NCBI GenBank assembly: GCA_030062745.1
Contig: CP099840.1
Coordinates: 29,143,006 to 29,207,005 of the forward strand
Length of the DNA stretch: 64,000 nucleotides
Direction of reading: 5' to 3'
Source: Capitulum mitella
Taxonomy: Eukaryota; Arthropoda; Thecostraca; Pollicipedomorpha; Pollicipedidae
Position numbers and translations under genes: made by a program. Position 1 is the stretch's first letter. Each line of letters starts with the position of its first letter. Positions 23,801-38,800 of this stretch are shown in pieces. The notes under the pieces were generated by a model. It saw only the letters and a program-made list of their open reading frames with translations. It did not search any database and was not told the origin of the DNA.

Positions 23801-26800
23801 CAGGTGCGCACACACGAGATTGCCCGCCGCAGCCTCCCGATAAACAAAAACAGCGGCCGACAACGGCCACGGCGACGGCGCAGCGGATCGGAAAACGGCC
23901 CCTACCGGCCGGCGCGGCCCGGGGTGGGCTCTAGCCACCGGCCAGACAATGAAGGAGCGGCAGAAATGCCGGCTTCGGCGGTTTATGGCGGACACGGACC
24001 GGCCCAGCCTTCGGAGAGCTTGTTGGCAGGCGTCCCGCGCGCCCCCGGTCTTCGGAAACGGCCCGGCCGGCCGGCCGGCGGCACGTCCCGCCATCTGTGT
24101 GACCTTTGGAACGCTCTTCAATCAGTCCCGTGACGTCCACGCCACTGAGGAGCGATCCACGACGCGATATCCATTTGTCCGGAGTCCTCCGGACCGGGCG
24201 TCACGTGCCCTTGACAAAAAAGGCATGTTTCTAATCACGCATCCCGGAAGGATGCTTGGACCAAGCACAGCTCTGCATACACCGTACCAAGGCCTCTCGT
24301 TACTTCACAGGTCGGCTAGTCCTCTGCCTCTGCAGACCTCTGCCACGGCCGGCACGCCCCGGCGACTTCAACGCGGCGCCGGGCCGGTGCCGGCGACTGC
24401 GCGCCGCCGGCGGCCGGCCGCTAACACCGCCGCCTCGGGAGGCGCCCGGCGCGTCCGGCGCACTATCGGCCTCTTCATCGGCCGCCGCCGGCCGTATCAG
24501 CCAGCTGTCACGCCGGCCACCGCGCGGCGCAACCGTTGTAAATGGCGGCGGCGGCGGCGGCGGCGCTTCTCACGGCCGGGCCGGCCCCGGCGCCGCCGAG
24601 CGCCGGCCGGCATTCTGGGAATAGCCGCCGCCGTCGGCCGGCCGGACGCGCCCGCCTCGGCCAAATGGACGCCGCGCGAGCGCATTCTGAGCCGTCCCCG
24701 CCGACATTCCGAGCCACTTCCGCGGTCGGCCGGTCCGCGCCGACGCCGGCCGGGCCGGCGACCGCTGGTGTGTCGCGCGCCTCACCCGGCCGACGGCTGA
24801 CTGACGCCTGACGAGACACGAGACCGGACTCGAGACACGCACGGCTGAGCCCGGGGGCTGCGCGTCCCAACGCACAAACAAACGAACAACGCCTCACCTG
24901 GCATGCAGAGGCAGCGGAACGCGCCGCTCTCGTCCAGGCACGTGCCGTCGTTCTGGCACGGGTTCGAGTCGCATTCGTTGATGTTGACCTCGCACCTGGA
25001 ACGAGGATATAATTGTTACCGGAGTCCGAAGCAGCTGCGACGTCCGTGAAACTGTAATCACACGACCTGGACGTTTTTTGACGATCAGAATGATAATGCG
25101 AGCAGCAAATGATGCCATGGAAAACAAAGAGAAAAACGCGAGTCTTGCACTGGCCCGATAATGTTGTTTTCGTACGTCTGGACGCGACGGACACGCAGCT
25201 GCCGCCCAAATGACAGTTCGGCGACTTTTTTTGTGAAAGCCCTAAGCAACTAAGCAATTACGTTTTCAGTCCGACATCGAACGCATGTCTCCGTTCCGGA
25301 ACAACGCCGTTCACAGCTGCGCAGCTCGCACAGAGGTCCCGCCACGCGCCGCGGTCGGCGCTCTTCCGCCCACGACCGACGCGTTCCACGGCGGTCGAAG
25401 ACGACCCCAGACATGGCCGTCACCACGTACCTGGCGCCGGTGAAGCCCTTGGTGCACTGGCACTTGAACGAGCCGGGCGTGTTGACGCATATTCCGTTGT
25501 GTTCACAGGGCGAACCTGCGGGTATTGACATAGGCCGCGGTCAGGCGCGCACGCTCGAGAGCGCCGCTTGTTTTCCGATGTTAAGTATGACGTACCGCGT
25601 GACTGGGAGATCAGCATTGCGACCCTGAAGCCCGGGAAAACACGCCCGATCACGGCGTACGTAGGATAACACAGAGACCTTTGCTCAACGTTAGGCGTCC
25701 GCCTTTTCTGGCTCACGTTTAAAACAAACGGAGGCCACATTTCCGCTATCACGATCCCACGACGCAAGGGGCCAATTCAACAGCCAATCAAAAGAACCAG
25801 AACTCTGGCTTCAATCTTCACCTGTCTGTTCGATGATCACAAGCGTTAAAACGGTCAGGCAATACGGCTCGGCACACGGCCAACAAAATCACTACAAAAC
25901 CAAGGTCCGTAACCGACCGACGGCTACATCCGCTGGCGAAGCAGAACAAAACATAGTGGCGGCGGGCGTCCAGACTACGCTCATACGGCGCGGCCAGGTC
26001 ACGCACGCTCGAGCCGCTCTACAGGCCACTCCGCCGAGTCCGGAGGTGGCCGACTGGAGCCGCGAGCGGCACTACAAAAAGCTGCGCGCCCGCCGCAGGC
26101 CTGCAATGGCGGCCGGGCGGCGGCCTGCAGCGCCGCCCGGTCCGACGGGCCGAGCGGGCGCCGGCCAAATTAGCATCAGCGTGCAGTTTATTAATGCAGA
26201 TGTGCGCCGAAAATTGGCCGCTTACCATACTCGTCCGCTGCAAGACCCGAAAACAAGAGGATGCGGTTAGACTGACGCCGGTGGGGAGCGGACGCGCGGC
26301 GCTCACACAGAACTGCGCCCGGTCGGAGGAAGAGAGGCGTGGGCGCAGCGGCGGCTCGGCCGTGGCCAGCCGGCGGGCAGCGGCGGTCCGGCCCGCGAGT
26401 CGTAAGCCGGCCGAACGGAGCGCGCATGGTACGACCCGTGTAAGCCGGCGGACCGCAAAGCCCGGCGATCGGATCAGCAGCCCCCCCCCCCGGTCCCCGC
26501 CCACGCTGCCGGGCCGCTGCTGCCCACTTCTCCGGCCGCTGCTGGACTCTGCGGCCGGTAAGTCTGCGCCGACGGACGCGAGCCGGGCCGTCTGCTCCGG
26601 GCCGGAGCCGCCGGGCGCCTTTCCACAGCACAATCCGACCTGGACGGAGGCGTGCATACGGAGACTTTTCAATCGCCTTCTACGTCAGCCGATACCATCG
26701 GCCAAGTTGTTTCAGCAACGGTAAACAGCACACCAGGCCCGGCCACACCTTTCCCTAAGCCGCCTACTTTCCTGGCACCGCGTCTACTACGTAGCGTACC

Positions 26801-29800
26801 TTCTTCACACTCGTCGAGGTCCTTCGAGCAGTCGTTGCCCGAGTAGCCGGTCTCGCAGTGGCACTTGTAGGTGCCGTTGATGGGAGACGTGTAGCACTTG
26901 GAGCCGGCGTGGCACGGGTTGGACGCGCAGTCGTCGTTCAGGTGGCACAGCAGCCCTGCGAAGCCAAGCGTCACGTAACCGTCCGCGTCACGCACGCATC
27001 ACGCGCAACCGACAGCGCCTGGGACGACCGGGTCAGGCCAGGCGGAGCTGGACGGTCAGACGCCTCGTCGGGGCGATTCCGACGCCCGTCAGCCCGGTTT
27101 TGCACGTCCCATCTGGAGGCCCGCACAGCAGAGCCAAAAAACTGAGATCCCTCCGCGACGAGGCCGAACAATGGTGCTCAGCGCAGGCGTGTATCTGTTC
27201 AAACACCGAGCGTCCATCAAACACGGCAGCGGAGAGCCTGCGGCTAACAGGAGCGCACAACACACTTGTCGCCGGCCTGAAGTGCTGGACCGAGGCCGGC
27301 GCGCGGTGACTCAGTGCACTTGAATCACGGCGCTGACGAGTCGGCGGCCGGCAGGTCCGGTTCTCGGCCGGCGGTCGACGGCAGTTCACCCACCTGTTTT
27401 ACCCGTCCGCCGGCCGCCGACCCGCCGCCGGCCGGGCCGCGTGATCTCACCGTGCCTGGTGGCCGGCGCGCGGCGCGAAATCCTCCGGAACCCCCGCGCC
27501 GGGCCGCCGCTCGACACGGCCGTCACCGGCGGACGAGGGTCCCCGCCGCCGGCCGGCCGCTGATCGTTCAAACCCGGCCGACTCTCGCGCCGGAGAACGG
27601 CTCGACAGGACGGCAGCCCCAGCACCGAGGGAACACGACCACCGAGCCTCGACGCACCTGCCTGAGAGGGTGCCTGCCCCCGTCCGGCAGAGCTCACTAC
27701 GCTCGTGCACGGACGCCCGATTCCGCCGCTCACCTGTCTTGCCGGGCGGGCACTCGCAATGGAACGTGCCGACGCGATCGTGGCACGTGGCGCCGTCGAA
27801 GCAGCCACCCTTGGCGCAGTCGTCCTCGTTCTCGCTGCAGTCGTCGCCGATCCAGCCGTTGACGCAGATGCACGAGTAGCCGCCGACCGTGTTGGTGCAC
27901 GTGGCGCCGTTCTTGCAGATGGAGGGGCGCAGCGCGCACTCGTCCACGTCCTGTGGGCAACAGCGCACGGTCACAGCGGCCCCCGTCCACGCGAGACCCG
28001 AGTCGGGGCGGCGGACGGGCCTCGAACGCAGGCAGGCAGCGTGTCCAGACAAGACCCCGCACCTGGCCCACTGGGGTTGACAACGCGCGTAACTTGTGGG
28101 TCACGGATGTATCGCGCCGCAATGGAGTCAGTCATCGTTACCGCCCACCGGAACGGGGCGACGACGACCTCACCTGGCGGAACGACAGCCCCGACAGCCG
28201 ACGGGCATTCTCACCGTGTCCACGGCAGCACCGCCGGCAGCTCTGACAGCAGCGCCGCTGTCACGCAGCGAACCAGTGGACAATCAGCTCCCCTGGGTCT
28301 CACCATCGAGCATTCCGCGCCTGGGGCGGCTCTGCCAAAACTTCGGACCACGCCGTGCGCCCGTTACCCCAGCCAGCCAGCGCCGGAGCCGGCCCCGGCG
28401 CGGTCACCTCGGCCGCTCCTCGGGCCAACCATTCCCGGCGAGCTCGACCGGGTCGGCCGGAGCCGCCGTATCGGCCCGATCGGGGGCGGCCACGGCCGGG
28501 CGCGCGGCCAATTAGCGCCCCACACGGGCCGGCGCGGAGGCCCGCGGTCCGACGGCGACCGTCACGCTCCGACCGTCCGGCGACGATCCCGCGCTGCAGG
28601 GCGCATGTAAACACGCCTGGCGGCCGTGAACGGACCGCGAGGAGAGCCGCTCGCTCCCAGACTGATCCGCCGACACGATAACGGCCCGAAACCGGCCCCG
28701 CTCCGGCAGCCATCCCTGCCCGGCGGAAACGGCGGCGTGTCCGGCCCGACTGAAGACCAGGCTCCCACATCGTCTTCCATAACCGTGGATTCCTGCGTGC
28801 TGTCAGCGAGACGTTTCCGGTTTCGGCTTGACGCGCACCCCACAGCGGCGCGGCGAGTTGAGACCAGGCGGGCCCGGGCGCGCAGCCACGTACCTGAGTG
28901 CAGTACTCGCCGGTGTACGTCGGCGGGCACTTGCAGGTGTACGAGTTGATGCCGTCGATGCACTCGGCGCCGTTCTGGCACAAGTTGCCGGCGCAGTCGT
29001 CCGTGTTGTCCTCGCAATCCTTGCCGGTGAAGCCTGCCGGGGTCGGAGCGCAGGTCGTCAGATAAGTACACCACGGTGAAGCCAAGAGCGTCCCGACCCC
29101 GCACCCCCAGCGCGTGTAAACGGAACGAACACAAGCACGCGCCGACGCCAATGTTTCGTTTCTCCGCATCGGAAGCACTGTAGCGACAAAACCGCAAGGA
29201 CTGGAACAACGTGGCATTTTGCTCCGCCTCTGGCCAACTGGCTTCTAAGTTCGATTGCGCAGGTATACTTTCGCCACTTTTTTGTGTGTTTTGCCACTAT
29301 TCTGTACTGAGAATCGTCATGTACAAAGCAAAACCAAACGTGGATCTTCCGAAATCCATTTAAGGGTCTTAAGACCATAGCGCATTATAATAATGCACCA
29401 GCCAATGCAATGTGTGTTTAGGATCCTCTGCACGATCCCGTTTGGTGCCAGGGTCAAAACGCTGGGAAATAACAGTGCAGCGGCGCATTTCTGCCGAGCA
29501 AGACCGGTTTTGTACGGTCCCTGGTCCGAAATTAGCTCCACCACCGCCATCAGACATCAAGATACATCAACCTCAACACCACATGGCTTTAGTTTTTTTT
29601 TCGCGACCGTACCGAACTGACGGACCGTACCGCGCCGCATGTACAGTGGCATGCCGTATCGCTGGTGCGGTGACTAGGTACTGTCCGGAAAACGAGCTGG
29701 ACTGCACGTACCGCCTCGGCGGCGGCGCGGTGAGTCGCGCCGAGCCGGCCATGAGGGCGTCCCTGCGCCGGCACATCCGCCCGGTCTGATTAATGACCGC

Positions 29801-32800
29801 CCAGATAATTACAGACCACAAAGGAGACAATCTGGAGTCGGCCGGGTGGGAGACACCGGGCGGCCTGATCTGAACAGGCGCAAATGGCCGGGTCATGCTA
29901 CGTCATTCGTGGCGTTATAAACGCTCGATCCGTCGTCGCTAACTGCGGCCAAGAGTAGCCGAGCTTCCCTCTTTGTAACGTACTGTGGTGAAATAATGCC
30001 GAATTACCGTGCTTTACACCAGGTGTTTATGAAAGCTGGGAAAGAACTCCCCACAGCCTCTTTGTTCAGGTCATGCCTCCAAGACCCGTCAAGTCCTCAC
30101 GCCTGCAGAATACGACCGGCAGACCCTAATTTCCAACCGGAGGCGGGAAGTACTCCACTAACCATATGGCAGCTTCCCCCTCCCCTGCCGGCGCGGCAGC
30201 CGTCTGCGGCGCTCCTCGGCGTCGTCTCCTTGAGCCCGGGGCCGGCGCCGCGGGCCGTCCGGCCGAGGGCGCCGCTCGCGCGCCGGACGCGCGTCCTCCG
30301 TCTCGGCCTGTCAGAGGCCGTACCGCGGCCGGCCCGACCGTGAGAACTTTCCCAGACGCCCCGGCCCCGCCGCCGCGGCGCCCCCACCGCCGCCGGCCTC
30401 GCGGCGGCGCGCCAGCAGCCGCCGGCGGCCGGCCGGCCGACACGCGGCCGTCCGCCCGCCCGCTCGTGGCCAGGTCAGGGCGCTACCGTCTGCGGGCCTG
30501 GGGATACGGTAAATCGTGACGGAGTACAGTTGGCCCCATCCACCTCGGGTAGGAGGCCCAGCTAATAGAGGGCGGGGCACGCCGGCAGCCGCGGAGTGGC
30601 AGCACTGGAGGGCGGAGGGGGACTGAAGACTGGGTTCGCTCTATCCCAGCCGCGGCCGGCGGTGCCACTAATGGGGGCGGCGCGCCGGCCGCGGCCGGCG
30701 GTTTTTACCGTCGGCACGGCCACGGCCGCGAGCCGTCTCGGACGGCCATTGTACCGGCGCCGGCCCGCCGTGGGAGCAGGCGATCGGCCGTCCCAGCCAT
30801 CGGCGGCACGGCGGCGGCCGGCCGAGCGGGGCGCCCGCGGCGGCGCGACCGCGCTACTCCCGCAACACCGGGCCCGGTCCGAGCTGACCCGTCCGGTCCG
30901 GCCGCCTCGGCTCCGGACCTCATAAGCTCGCGAGTTTCCCTCGATCGGTATGCGACCCGTTACCCTTCCGCCGAACTTTTGCCTGAATCGGCGAGATACC
31001 GCGCTGCAGGACAAAGGCCACTGCCGACAGGTCGAAACGCGGAATGTAAAAAGGGAGCGATGGCCTCCGCGATATAATTACAGCACGCGGATGATTGAGA
31101 GGGCCTCACTGCAGTGCGTTCGAATGTGGAGCTTCTGCAATGTCTCAGGCCGAAAAAGCACCAACTCTGGCTTTTACATGAACGCTTTGTTTCACCATGA
31201 TCGCGGCGCCATTTTCGCAGAGTGACGTCATCAAAACAAGGGTTCCGTTAAGCTCCGCGGCGTCTCGGCCAACAACGGAGACAGAGCTCCAAAAACGAAA
31301 AATCGGGAATTAGTGAAGTGGTTGGTCGACTGGAAATCCTATAGCAAAGCGACTCGAAGCTGGCAGGCCGACCTCCACTAGCTCAACGGTTGGTAGTGCG
31401 CAACGACAGAACAATGGCGCGCAACCCGAGCACTGGCTGCCAACTATTCGCAATCTGCATAAAACCTGCAGCGAATAATCTGCAGCGAATCGACGGAACG
31501 AAGTATTACGAAACACAGTTTGCACTGCAACAACTGGAAACATTTTGCAGTTCTATGAAAGACCCCGAGCCACGTTGCAAAACAGCCATTATGGGTCAAT
31601 ATGATCCCCACCAATGCCAGTACTGTTGTCAACCAGCGACCGAGCTCGCCCAACACCTCCTGAGCCGACTGACCCCATCTTCCTCATCACTCCGGTGCGC
31701 ATGGAGAACAAGTGAATCACCGTCCTCATCAGCGCTAAATGCGGGCCCCAATTCCGGCCGTGGGAGCTGTGAGTCAGCCGCCCACACGGCGAGCGGTCGG
31801 CGGCGGACGGCTAAGTTCTAGCAGGGCCCGCTCCGTGTCCGGGCCTCGGCTCGGCGGTGGCCGGCGCCGCCGTGACCGGGCCGGCCGGCCGGCCGCTCCG
31901 TGCAGGCGGTGATTACGGCTGCGCCAGCGCCGGCCGGCCGGCTAATGGCGCGCCCGGCCAGGTGGCCGCCGGCTGCAATCGCTGCCGGCCGGCCGACGGA
32001 AGCGGCCCTGGGAGCCGGCCACCGCGCCCGGCCGCGGGTCACAAGGTCGCCGCGCCGGCCGGCCCCCTCCCACGGCGGCCGATCGGGTTCCCAGGCTGCC
32101 CGCGAGCCGGGAGGCCGGCCGGCGCACGGGCCCTCCGCGCCCGCACAAAGGCAGCCACGAGCAGAGGCGGCGCAGCCGGCGGGACGACGCCCCCAACGCC
32201 CCCTCCTCCCAGGTACCGGGCAGCCACCTCACACCGGAGCGAGGGGCTCCACAACGTCCCACCTGCCCAAAACAACGAACCGGCCAACAAAAAGTGCGTG
32301 GGAGTTGCACTGGCGGCAAATAAATCTTAGCGCCGGCTACACACTCCAATGACGGACGCGGACGAGTCGCAGGACAACGGCCAAAGACGATCCGTTGCAT
32401 CTTGTCCGGATAAATCGCGAGAGCTGTTTCTCGACCGACAATGTGGCCGAGCCCCGCGCCAAACAGCGGTAAGCTTTCTGCCTCCGAGACTTGCACATGC
32501 AACCACGTTTCGCCAGCGGACGACCGCAAAGGACAACATAATTCGCAGCCCCGACTTCGACTAAAGCCACGCTTATAACAACGGCTACTCTGATTCGAAG
32601 TTACAGAAACGCCGGAAAAGATATGACGGCATCTTACACATATCTTACATGGTTCTACCGCGATACGAGAAGCATTCGAGACAAGATGTCGTCTCACAAT
32701 CCTCTGTCAACGCAGCAGAACGACTCACCAGGAGGATTCCCAGGGCAAAACACGTCTCACAGATACTCTTACGTGTCAACAGCGTGAGTAGGGGCTTACG

Positions 32801-35800
32801 CGACACAAAAACTCGCAAGATGTGCTGCTGTCTCGATGAAGCCCTGGCACTGGAGGAGTCGGAAGCCTGAGAACTTTCTCATTTCCAGGCTTCTACAGTG
32901 CAGTCATCATGCCGCAACGGTGACCATATGAGCTTTATCAAATAAACGAAGTTATTCCGGCCACTTGGCAGCCCACAGCCCAGCTAATTACGCGCCAAAT
33001 TCCCAGCACGACCGCAATAATGGCGCGCCCACTGCATCTGCCACTTAACGCGCGCCCTTCAGCAGCAACACCCAAGGAGACCTTTCCCCGAACTGTCTTC
33101 AAACGGGAAACCGGCGGGCTCCTGCCAGCGACCTGCGGCTGCCAGCACCCCATCTCGGACGCAGCCATCGCTGGGACGGTGCGGGCCGAGGCACGGGCCC
33201 GCCGGATAACGACCTATCGATGGGACAGCACGGACGCCGCTGCAGCGGCAGCAGGCCCGCCGCGGGCCGCGTGCAGCAGCGGGTCCCGCTCCCAGGCCGG
33301 CCGTGCGCCACGTGATCCAGCCGGCCCCAGAGGCGGAGCGTCCAGCTGGTGAGCGGCAGCTGGACCGCACCCGCCCGACAGCCCGTCAACTCCGCAGTCC
33401 GTCCGCAGCGCAGTCACAGGTGTCCCGCCGCAGTCACCGACAGCAGAACGGTCCACAGCGCAGTCACAGACGACAGTCCACAAAACAGCGTCATAGATAA
33501 CAGTCCGCAACGCAGCGTCACAGACAACAGCACACCAGTGCACGACGTAACGTCAAGCCAACAAGCCCGTCCACAGAGCAGCGTCACAGGCGAGCACACC
33601 AGCCCACAACGCAGCGCCACAGAACACGGCAGACCGGTCCACAAAGTCGCGTCACAGACCAGACCAGTCCACCAAGCCGCGTCAGAGAAAACAGCAGTCC
33701 AGTCCACATGGCAGCCTTACACGCCCCATAATCAGGCGGCAAAAAACAGACCCGGCTCAACATCTCCCAGGCCCACCAGGAACCACTGGCCCGACACAAA
33801 GAGACCACACTTCCAGGAAAATCGCCGCCTTACAGTGGTTCCCTAAAGTCCAGATGATCAGATCTAGAGAAACGCATCCTCAGACAGCTTATTCTGGTAT
33901 CGGAGGAGACTGCGATGGAGCCTTGGCACATACAAATCTCGATATCCGATAATCTGGACACTGAATTCATGCTCGACGTGCACTCGTTCGTGTCGCCTCT
34001 GAGCGAATCGGCTGCCTCGTCAATGACCAGAGACAGACTACGGATTAACTTCGCATGCCTGGGAAAACGGCTCAGCGCTTTCACCGGAGTTGGCGAGCGG
34101 GGGCCTTTGCAAACGGGTTTTGTCGGCTTTTCCAGACGTTCAGCCTGAACGGAACAGACATTCGAGCAAGACCTGTGACGTCCGTACTTGGGACCATGCG
34201 TGTCTGGGCCCAGATCCCACGGCTCACGCGACAGCGAGCTGGCCGTGCGATCACAGCGGGCCCACGAGGCTCGGCGCTCGCGCCGGGCCGGTGACGCGTG
34301 TTGGAACGGTGACAAGCATCTGATAATGTGCAAGAGGCACTCACGCGTGGTTTGGTCACTCCAGAGATCAAGCTAGAATTCAGGGCTGGAAATTCGGCTT
34401 TTGTTACTGGTACCGGTGGGTAAAGTTACATCTGAAGTACAAAGTTGTGCGAAGCATGCGAAAAAAAACATCTAAGTCTACGTTCTTGGTCTAAGTCGGC
34501 GAAGACATAAAAACTGCTTCTTGCTGGAAAGAGAGCTGTTTGCTTGCGGAGCTGTCGAAATACCAAGAATGACACTTTGTGAAAAGAGAAGGAAAAATGT
34601 TCGGCGTAAGAAACGCTTTTGAAGCACAAATTCTTTAGCGCCCCTCAACACCAAAAAAAACTCCAGTCCTGGTCTAGGCCTGCTCTCGCGTTTACAACGA
34701 AAACTGAGGGACACCGGAAATGGATGAAATGTTTACACAGCCGACATGACAAATGTCTAAAAAAAGGACTGCCAAAACCATAGCCGTCACGTTTACCGAC
34801 GTTCCTGGTTGCCAACGGACCAACGCCATGTCGTTTAGCGTGACTGTTACTAAATGAGAGACGCTGACGTCTACGCAAGGAATGCCAAACCTTGTCCGAT
34901 AACGTTTTTACACCGCTAGCACACAGGGACGGTCTAGTCGCACCGTTCTTATCCTCGTGTGAGCTCTCCTACATTTGCAGACAGAAGATAAGTGGCCTGC
35001 TGACACTTGCTGGGAGGCGATAAAGACTCTCAGAGTTCGCTGGGAGACGGTTTCAGCAGAACCGGCCGATCTAATCACCGAAACAGCACGACACGCAGAT
35101 GACACTTAGAACGGAGCACACGTGAAAATACCTCCCCACTGGTTGCAACGCTACGCTCAGCAGCTTTCCGCCAGACAACAGAAAAACCACGAGTGTCGGC
35201 TGCCGTTTCCCGCGACCAGCAAAATCTAGCCGTGCCTCTTCAGACAGCCCCTCGCACCCCGCGCGGAACCACACCACGAACAACTGCCACGTCGCAGGAG
35301 CCCCCAGAATCACGCTGGCGGGACGGGACGCCACTCACCGAGCATGCACTCGCACGAGTGCTCCAGGTCGTTGATGACGGTGCAGTTGCCGCCGTGCAGG
35401 CACGGCGACGGCACGCACGGCACATAGTTGGTGTCGCAGTTGCGGCCCGTGTAGCCGGCGTCGCAGATGCACCTGCGCAGACGGGCGGCACGCGGTTAGG
35501 GGGCGGCCACGACGGACAATGACTGCATTGGCCCGGCGACACGCGAGGGAAAACAGTCCCCCCCCCCCACCACCCTCTTTCCACCTCCAGGCGGCCGGGC
35601 TACGCTAATGTCGGCCTCAACACGCCGTTGATACTAGAATATGCATTCACTAACAATGTTTTCAGTGACCTCACGCAGCATCGCAATCAAGGTCGGTTCA
35701 TACTCCCCGAGCGCATATCGTTTGAAGTACTTGACTCCGACAACGCCTTCACATATGCCCCCAAACAATCGCTTTGCCCCCAGCAACTGTCAATAAAACT

Positions 35801-38800
35801 GAGACTTTTGACATGCGAAAGATGAGCAAGCAATGACACCCACAGCGGGGCAGTAGCACCCTGGATTTTCGTTTTTTTTCATTTGGCGACGATCCAGATT
35901 GGGCAGGTTCAAAGCCAGCCAAAAAGAAACGTTACACATATGTCAACGTTTCACAAGCAGACTTCACTGATCTGTAAAATGCTGCTTAATTCATTGTCAG
36001 TGTTCTTTTCCGAAAATTGTTCCAAAGCATCCAGAAAGAAAGGTACGTAATTCAAAACTACATACAAGTCATTCACCCACATGACGTAATGTCGGTCCCG
36101 TTGATTGGCCCGCATCCGCTCGTGACGTCACGCAGCAGGTGAAAACAGGACACGGCTGAACAGCACTCAGGGGAAATCCACAGGAAATCGCTTTGAAACT
36201 GCACGCATATAGTTTTCAGACGCAGCGCCCATCACACATTAACTTCAAAGACTACAGGCTACAACTTGGTTGTCTCAGATGCAAACGCGCAACAAAACGG
36301 GAACATTTCTTTTGAAACCCCTCTGGGCTAATCGCCCGCAGCGGCTACGCAGAAAGGTCTTGAGGATCAGGACACCAGACCTGCCTAGCATTCTGGCTTG
36401 AATCGACCAGGTAAATGAATACATATTCCGAATCGCGCCTTTAACGAGACGACTCCGGCCCCAGCCCGCTGCGCTGGCGCGGACCGCACCCTCTGGAGCC
36501 AGCCAGGTGCCGGGGTCAGCAGGGAACGGACGCCGGTCAGTCCTGTGCTATCGCGGCAGCCGCTGCACGTGTTTTGACAGGTCAGCGGACCGGCACCCCT
36601 GCGCCCGCCGACCCTGCAGTCGTCATACTGTTCCACGTGCCCAGCGGCCACCTGAACTGAAGTTGCGCCTGCGGGCGCAGCCGACAATAGATGTTGTCCG
36701 TTACGTCCAGGAAACCTATCTGGTGAGACGATCCGCAACGCGAGCGATGGAGATAACCGATGCACCGGTGCTGTCACTACTTAACCTTCGGCGGACGAAG
36801 GGGGGCGGATACCAACCTCCCCGCCCCCAAGCAGTTTCCGGAACCACGGCAATATGGCGAACGACAGCGACGTGAAATTTGGCATAGCCAACAATACATG
36901 CATTGCGCGTGTTTTGAAAATTGGCCCCCTGTCATCTCAGGTCATCGAGCTATGACGTTATTACTGAAGACTTGCAGAGCGCTGTTTGCGCCGAAGTCAT
37001 TTTTTAATGTTCTGGGGCAAAAGGCCGGCCATAAACGGCCGATGGCGGATATACAATTGGTTCAGATTGAAGTCCGCATGCGAACAGGTCACTTTAGACA
37101 GACCAGTGACCTTTTCCAGGTCAAACGAGGCGAACAGCCCATGATGACCTTTTTTACCTTAAACCTTCCTTTACCGATTTTAGATATTGAATAATAAAGG
37201 AGACAATTTCAGGTCTATTTGGTCCAAAATGTGCCGTTTTTAACTACGGAAAATCGACTTAGTGTTCCCAAGCATAAAAGCTGACGTGGCCTACAAGGTC
37301 ATTGGTCGACCTGACGTGGTCAAATTGGGTACCGTCAGATTCCTTGGCACACAGCTATCAATTGCTTTTTGGTCCGTGGCACTGGCTCAATTTGGGCCAA
37401 ATGGTGAGGGGAGTGCCTACCACCCACCCTAGTCATCGGTGCGAGTGAAAATGCCTCCCGTCCGGCTGGGGTTAAGAAGCGAATCACGAGCATGCGCTCA
37501 ATTACGCTGCAATTCGCGTGTTTGATGCGCTCAGTTCGCGTATTCTGAGGCAATCTTTTGTGTTCAGAATCCGGCAGACAGTGACCAATCGCAACTACAC
37601 AGCCAAAAAGGTCGCCCCATCCAAAGCCCAGCCCCTGAAGACGTCGGTCACGGCGACAGCAAATAAAACGTGCTTACGTCTGGCCGGCAACGATCCCCCG
37701 TTACGCTCCAACGACTGTCCGACGACTCTGCCCCCGACCCTGGCCGGTCTGCCCTCTGCCAGTGCTAACGTGTCCCGGCGTGTTCCGCCGCTGCGCACCT
37801 CAACCGACTCACGCCCGGCGCTCCCGCCAACAGCCGCGCGTGGATGCTTCAATATGGCCGATTTTTTTCCGCCCCGAAGCAAGCATTCCCTAGCAGGCAA
37901 TCAGCTGCACTCGCGGCGGACACGTTGACACTGCACGCAGCTCCTCCGTCACACTCGGTCGCATCGCCCGCCAACAGTGCCGCCGCCTGGTACTGCTCCC
38001 GGCGCGCCTGGTCGGGACAGGACGTCCGCTCCCCCTCCCCTGCCGACTCCCGGTACTCACTGATAGCTGCCGAACGTGTTGACGCAGCGGCCATGGCCGC
38101 ACGGGTCGCGCTCGCACTCGTTGATGTCGTCGGTGCACTTGGCGCCCGTGAAGCCGTCGGCGCACGAGCACCGGTAGCTGGAGGCCAGCGAGGTGCACTT
38201 GGCCTCGTTGCGGCACGGCTGCGAGGCGCAGTGGTCCACCAGCTCGCAATTGTCGCCGCGGAAGCGCGCCGGACACGTGCACCGGTACTTGGAGAGCGTG
38301 ACCAGCGTGCACGTGCCGCCGTTCATGCACGGCTCGCTGTCGCACGCGTTCGCCACGGGGATCTCGCAGAGGCTGGCCGTGTAGCCGATCGGGCACTTGC
38401 AGGAGAACTGCGGGCTCGAGCTGTTGCTGAGCACCACGCGGCAGCGGCCGCCGTTCTGGCAGCGCTGGCCGCGGCCCGTCAGGCACGGGTTCTCGTATTG
38501 GCAATACTTGCCCTCGTGCGTCGGAGGACACCTGCCGAGCGGAGAGACGGTTAGTGATGGTACAACGGAAGGCCGTATCGGCGAGCGAGTAGCAAGTGAG
38601 CAGCCTACGCACACAGCCCAACGATATACGACAAAAGAGCTTAGCAACGTATCTGACAGCAACAAACTTCCATCAACAAGTGGTGTATACCGTACACGGC
38701 ACTTCCAGGCGCCTCTACACTAACAACATTGGCCGAAACAACTGCTCAAACACAGAAGAGTATCGGGTCAGAGATTACATAAAACAGCTCTCTTTTCCAG

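Noticed and set aside
20700-24800. Many 100-340-codon open frames on both strands in Notch intron 9
   Set aside because: They overlap in up to six frames, are rich in Arg/Pro/Ala/Gly and match nothing. Stop codons are rare simply because the DNA is G/C-rich.
33393-33712. CRISPR-like reading of the regularly spaced repeats
   Set aside because: The window is eukaryotic, units are diverged and contiguous, and there are no conserved repeats with unique spacers.
33349-33846. 165-codon open frame over the intron 4 minisatellite
   Set aside because: The frame is a translation of tandem 30-bp units (repeated Thr/Ser/Gln/His). It shows no homology and lies within a confirmed intron.
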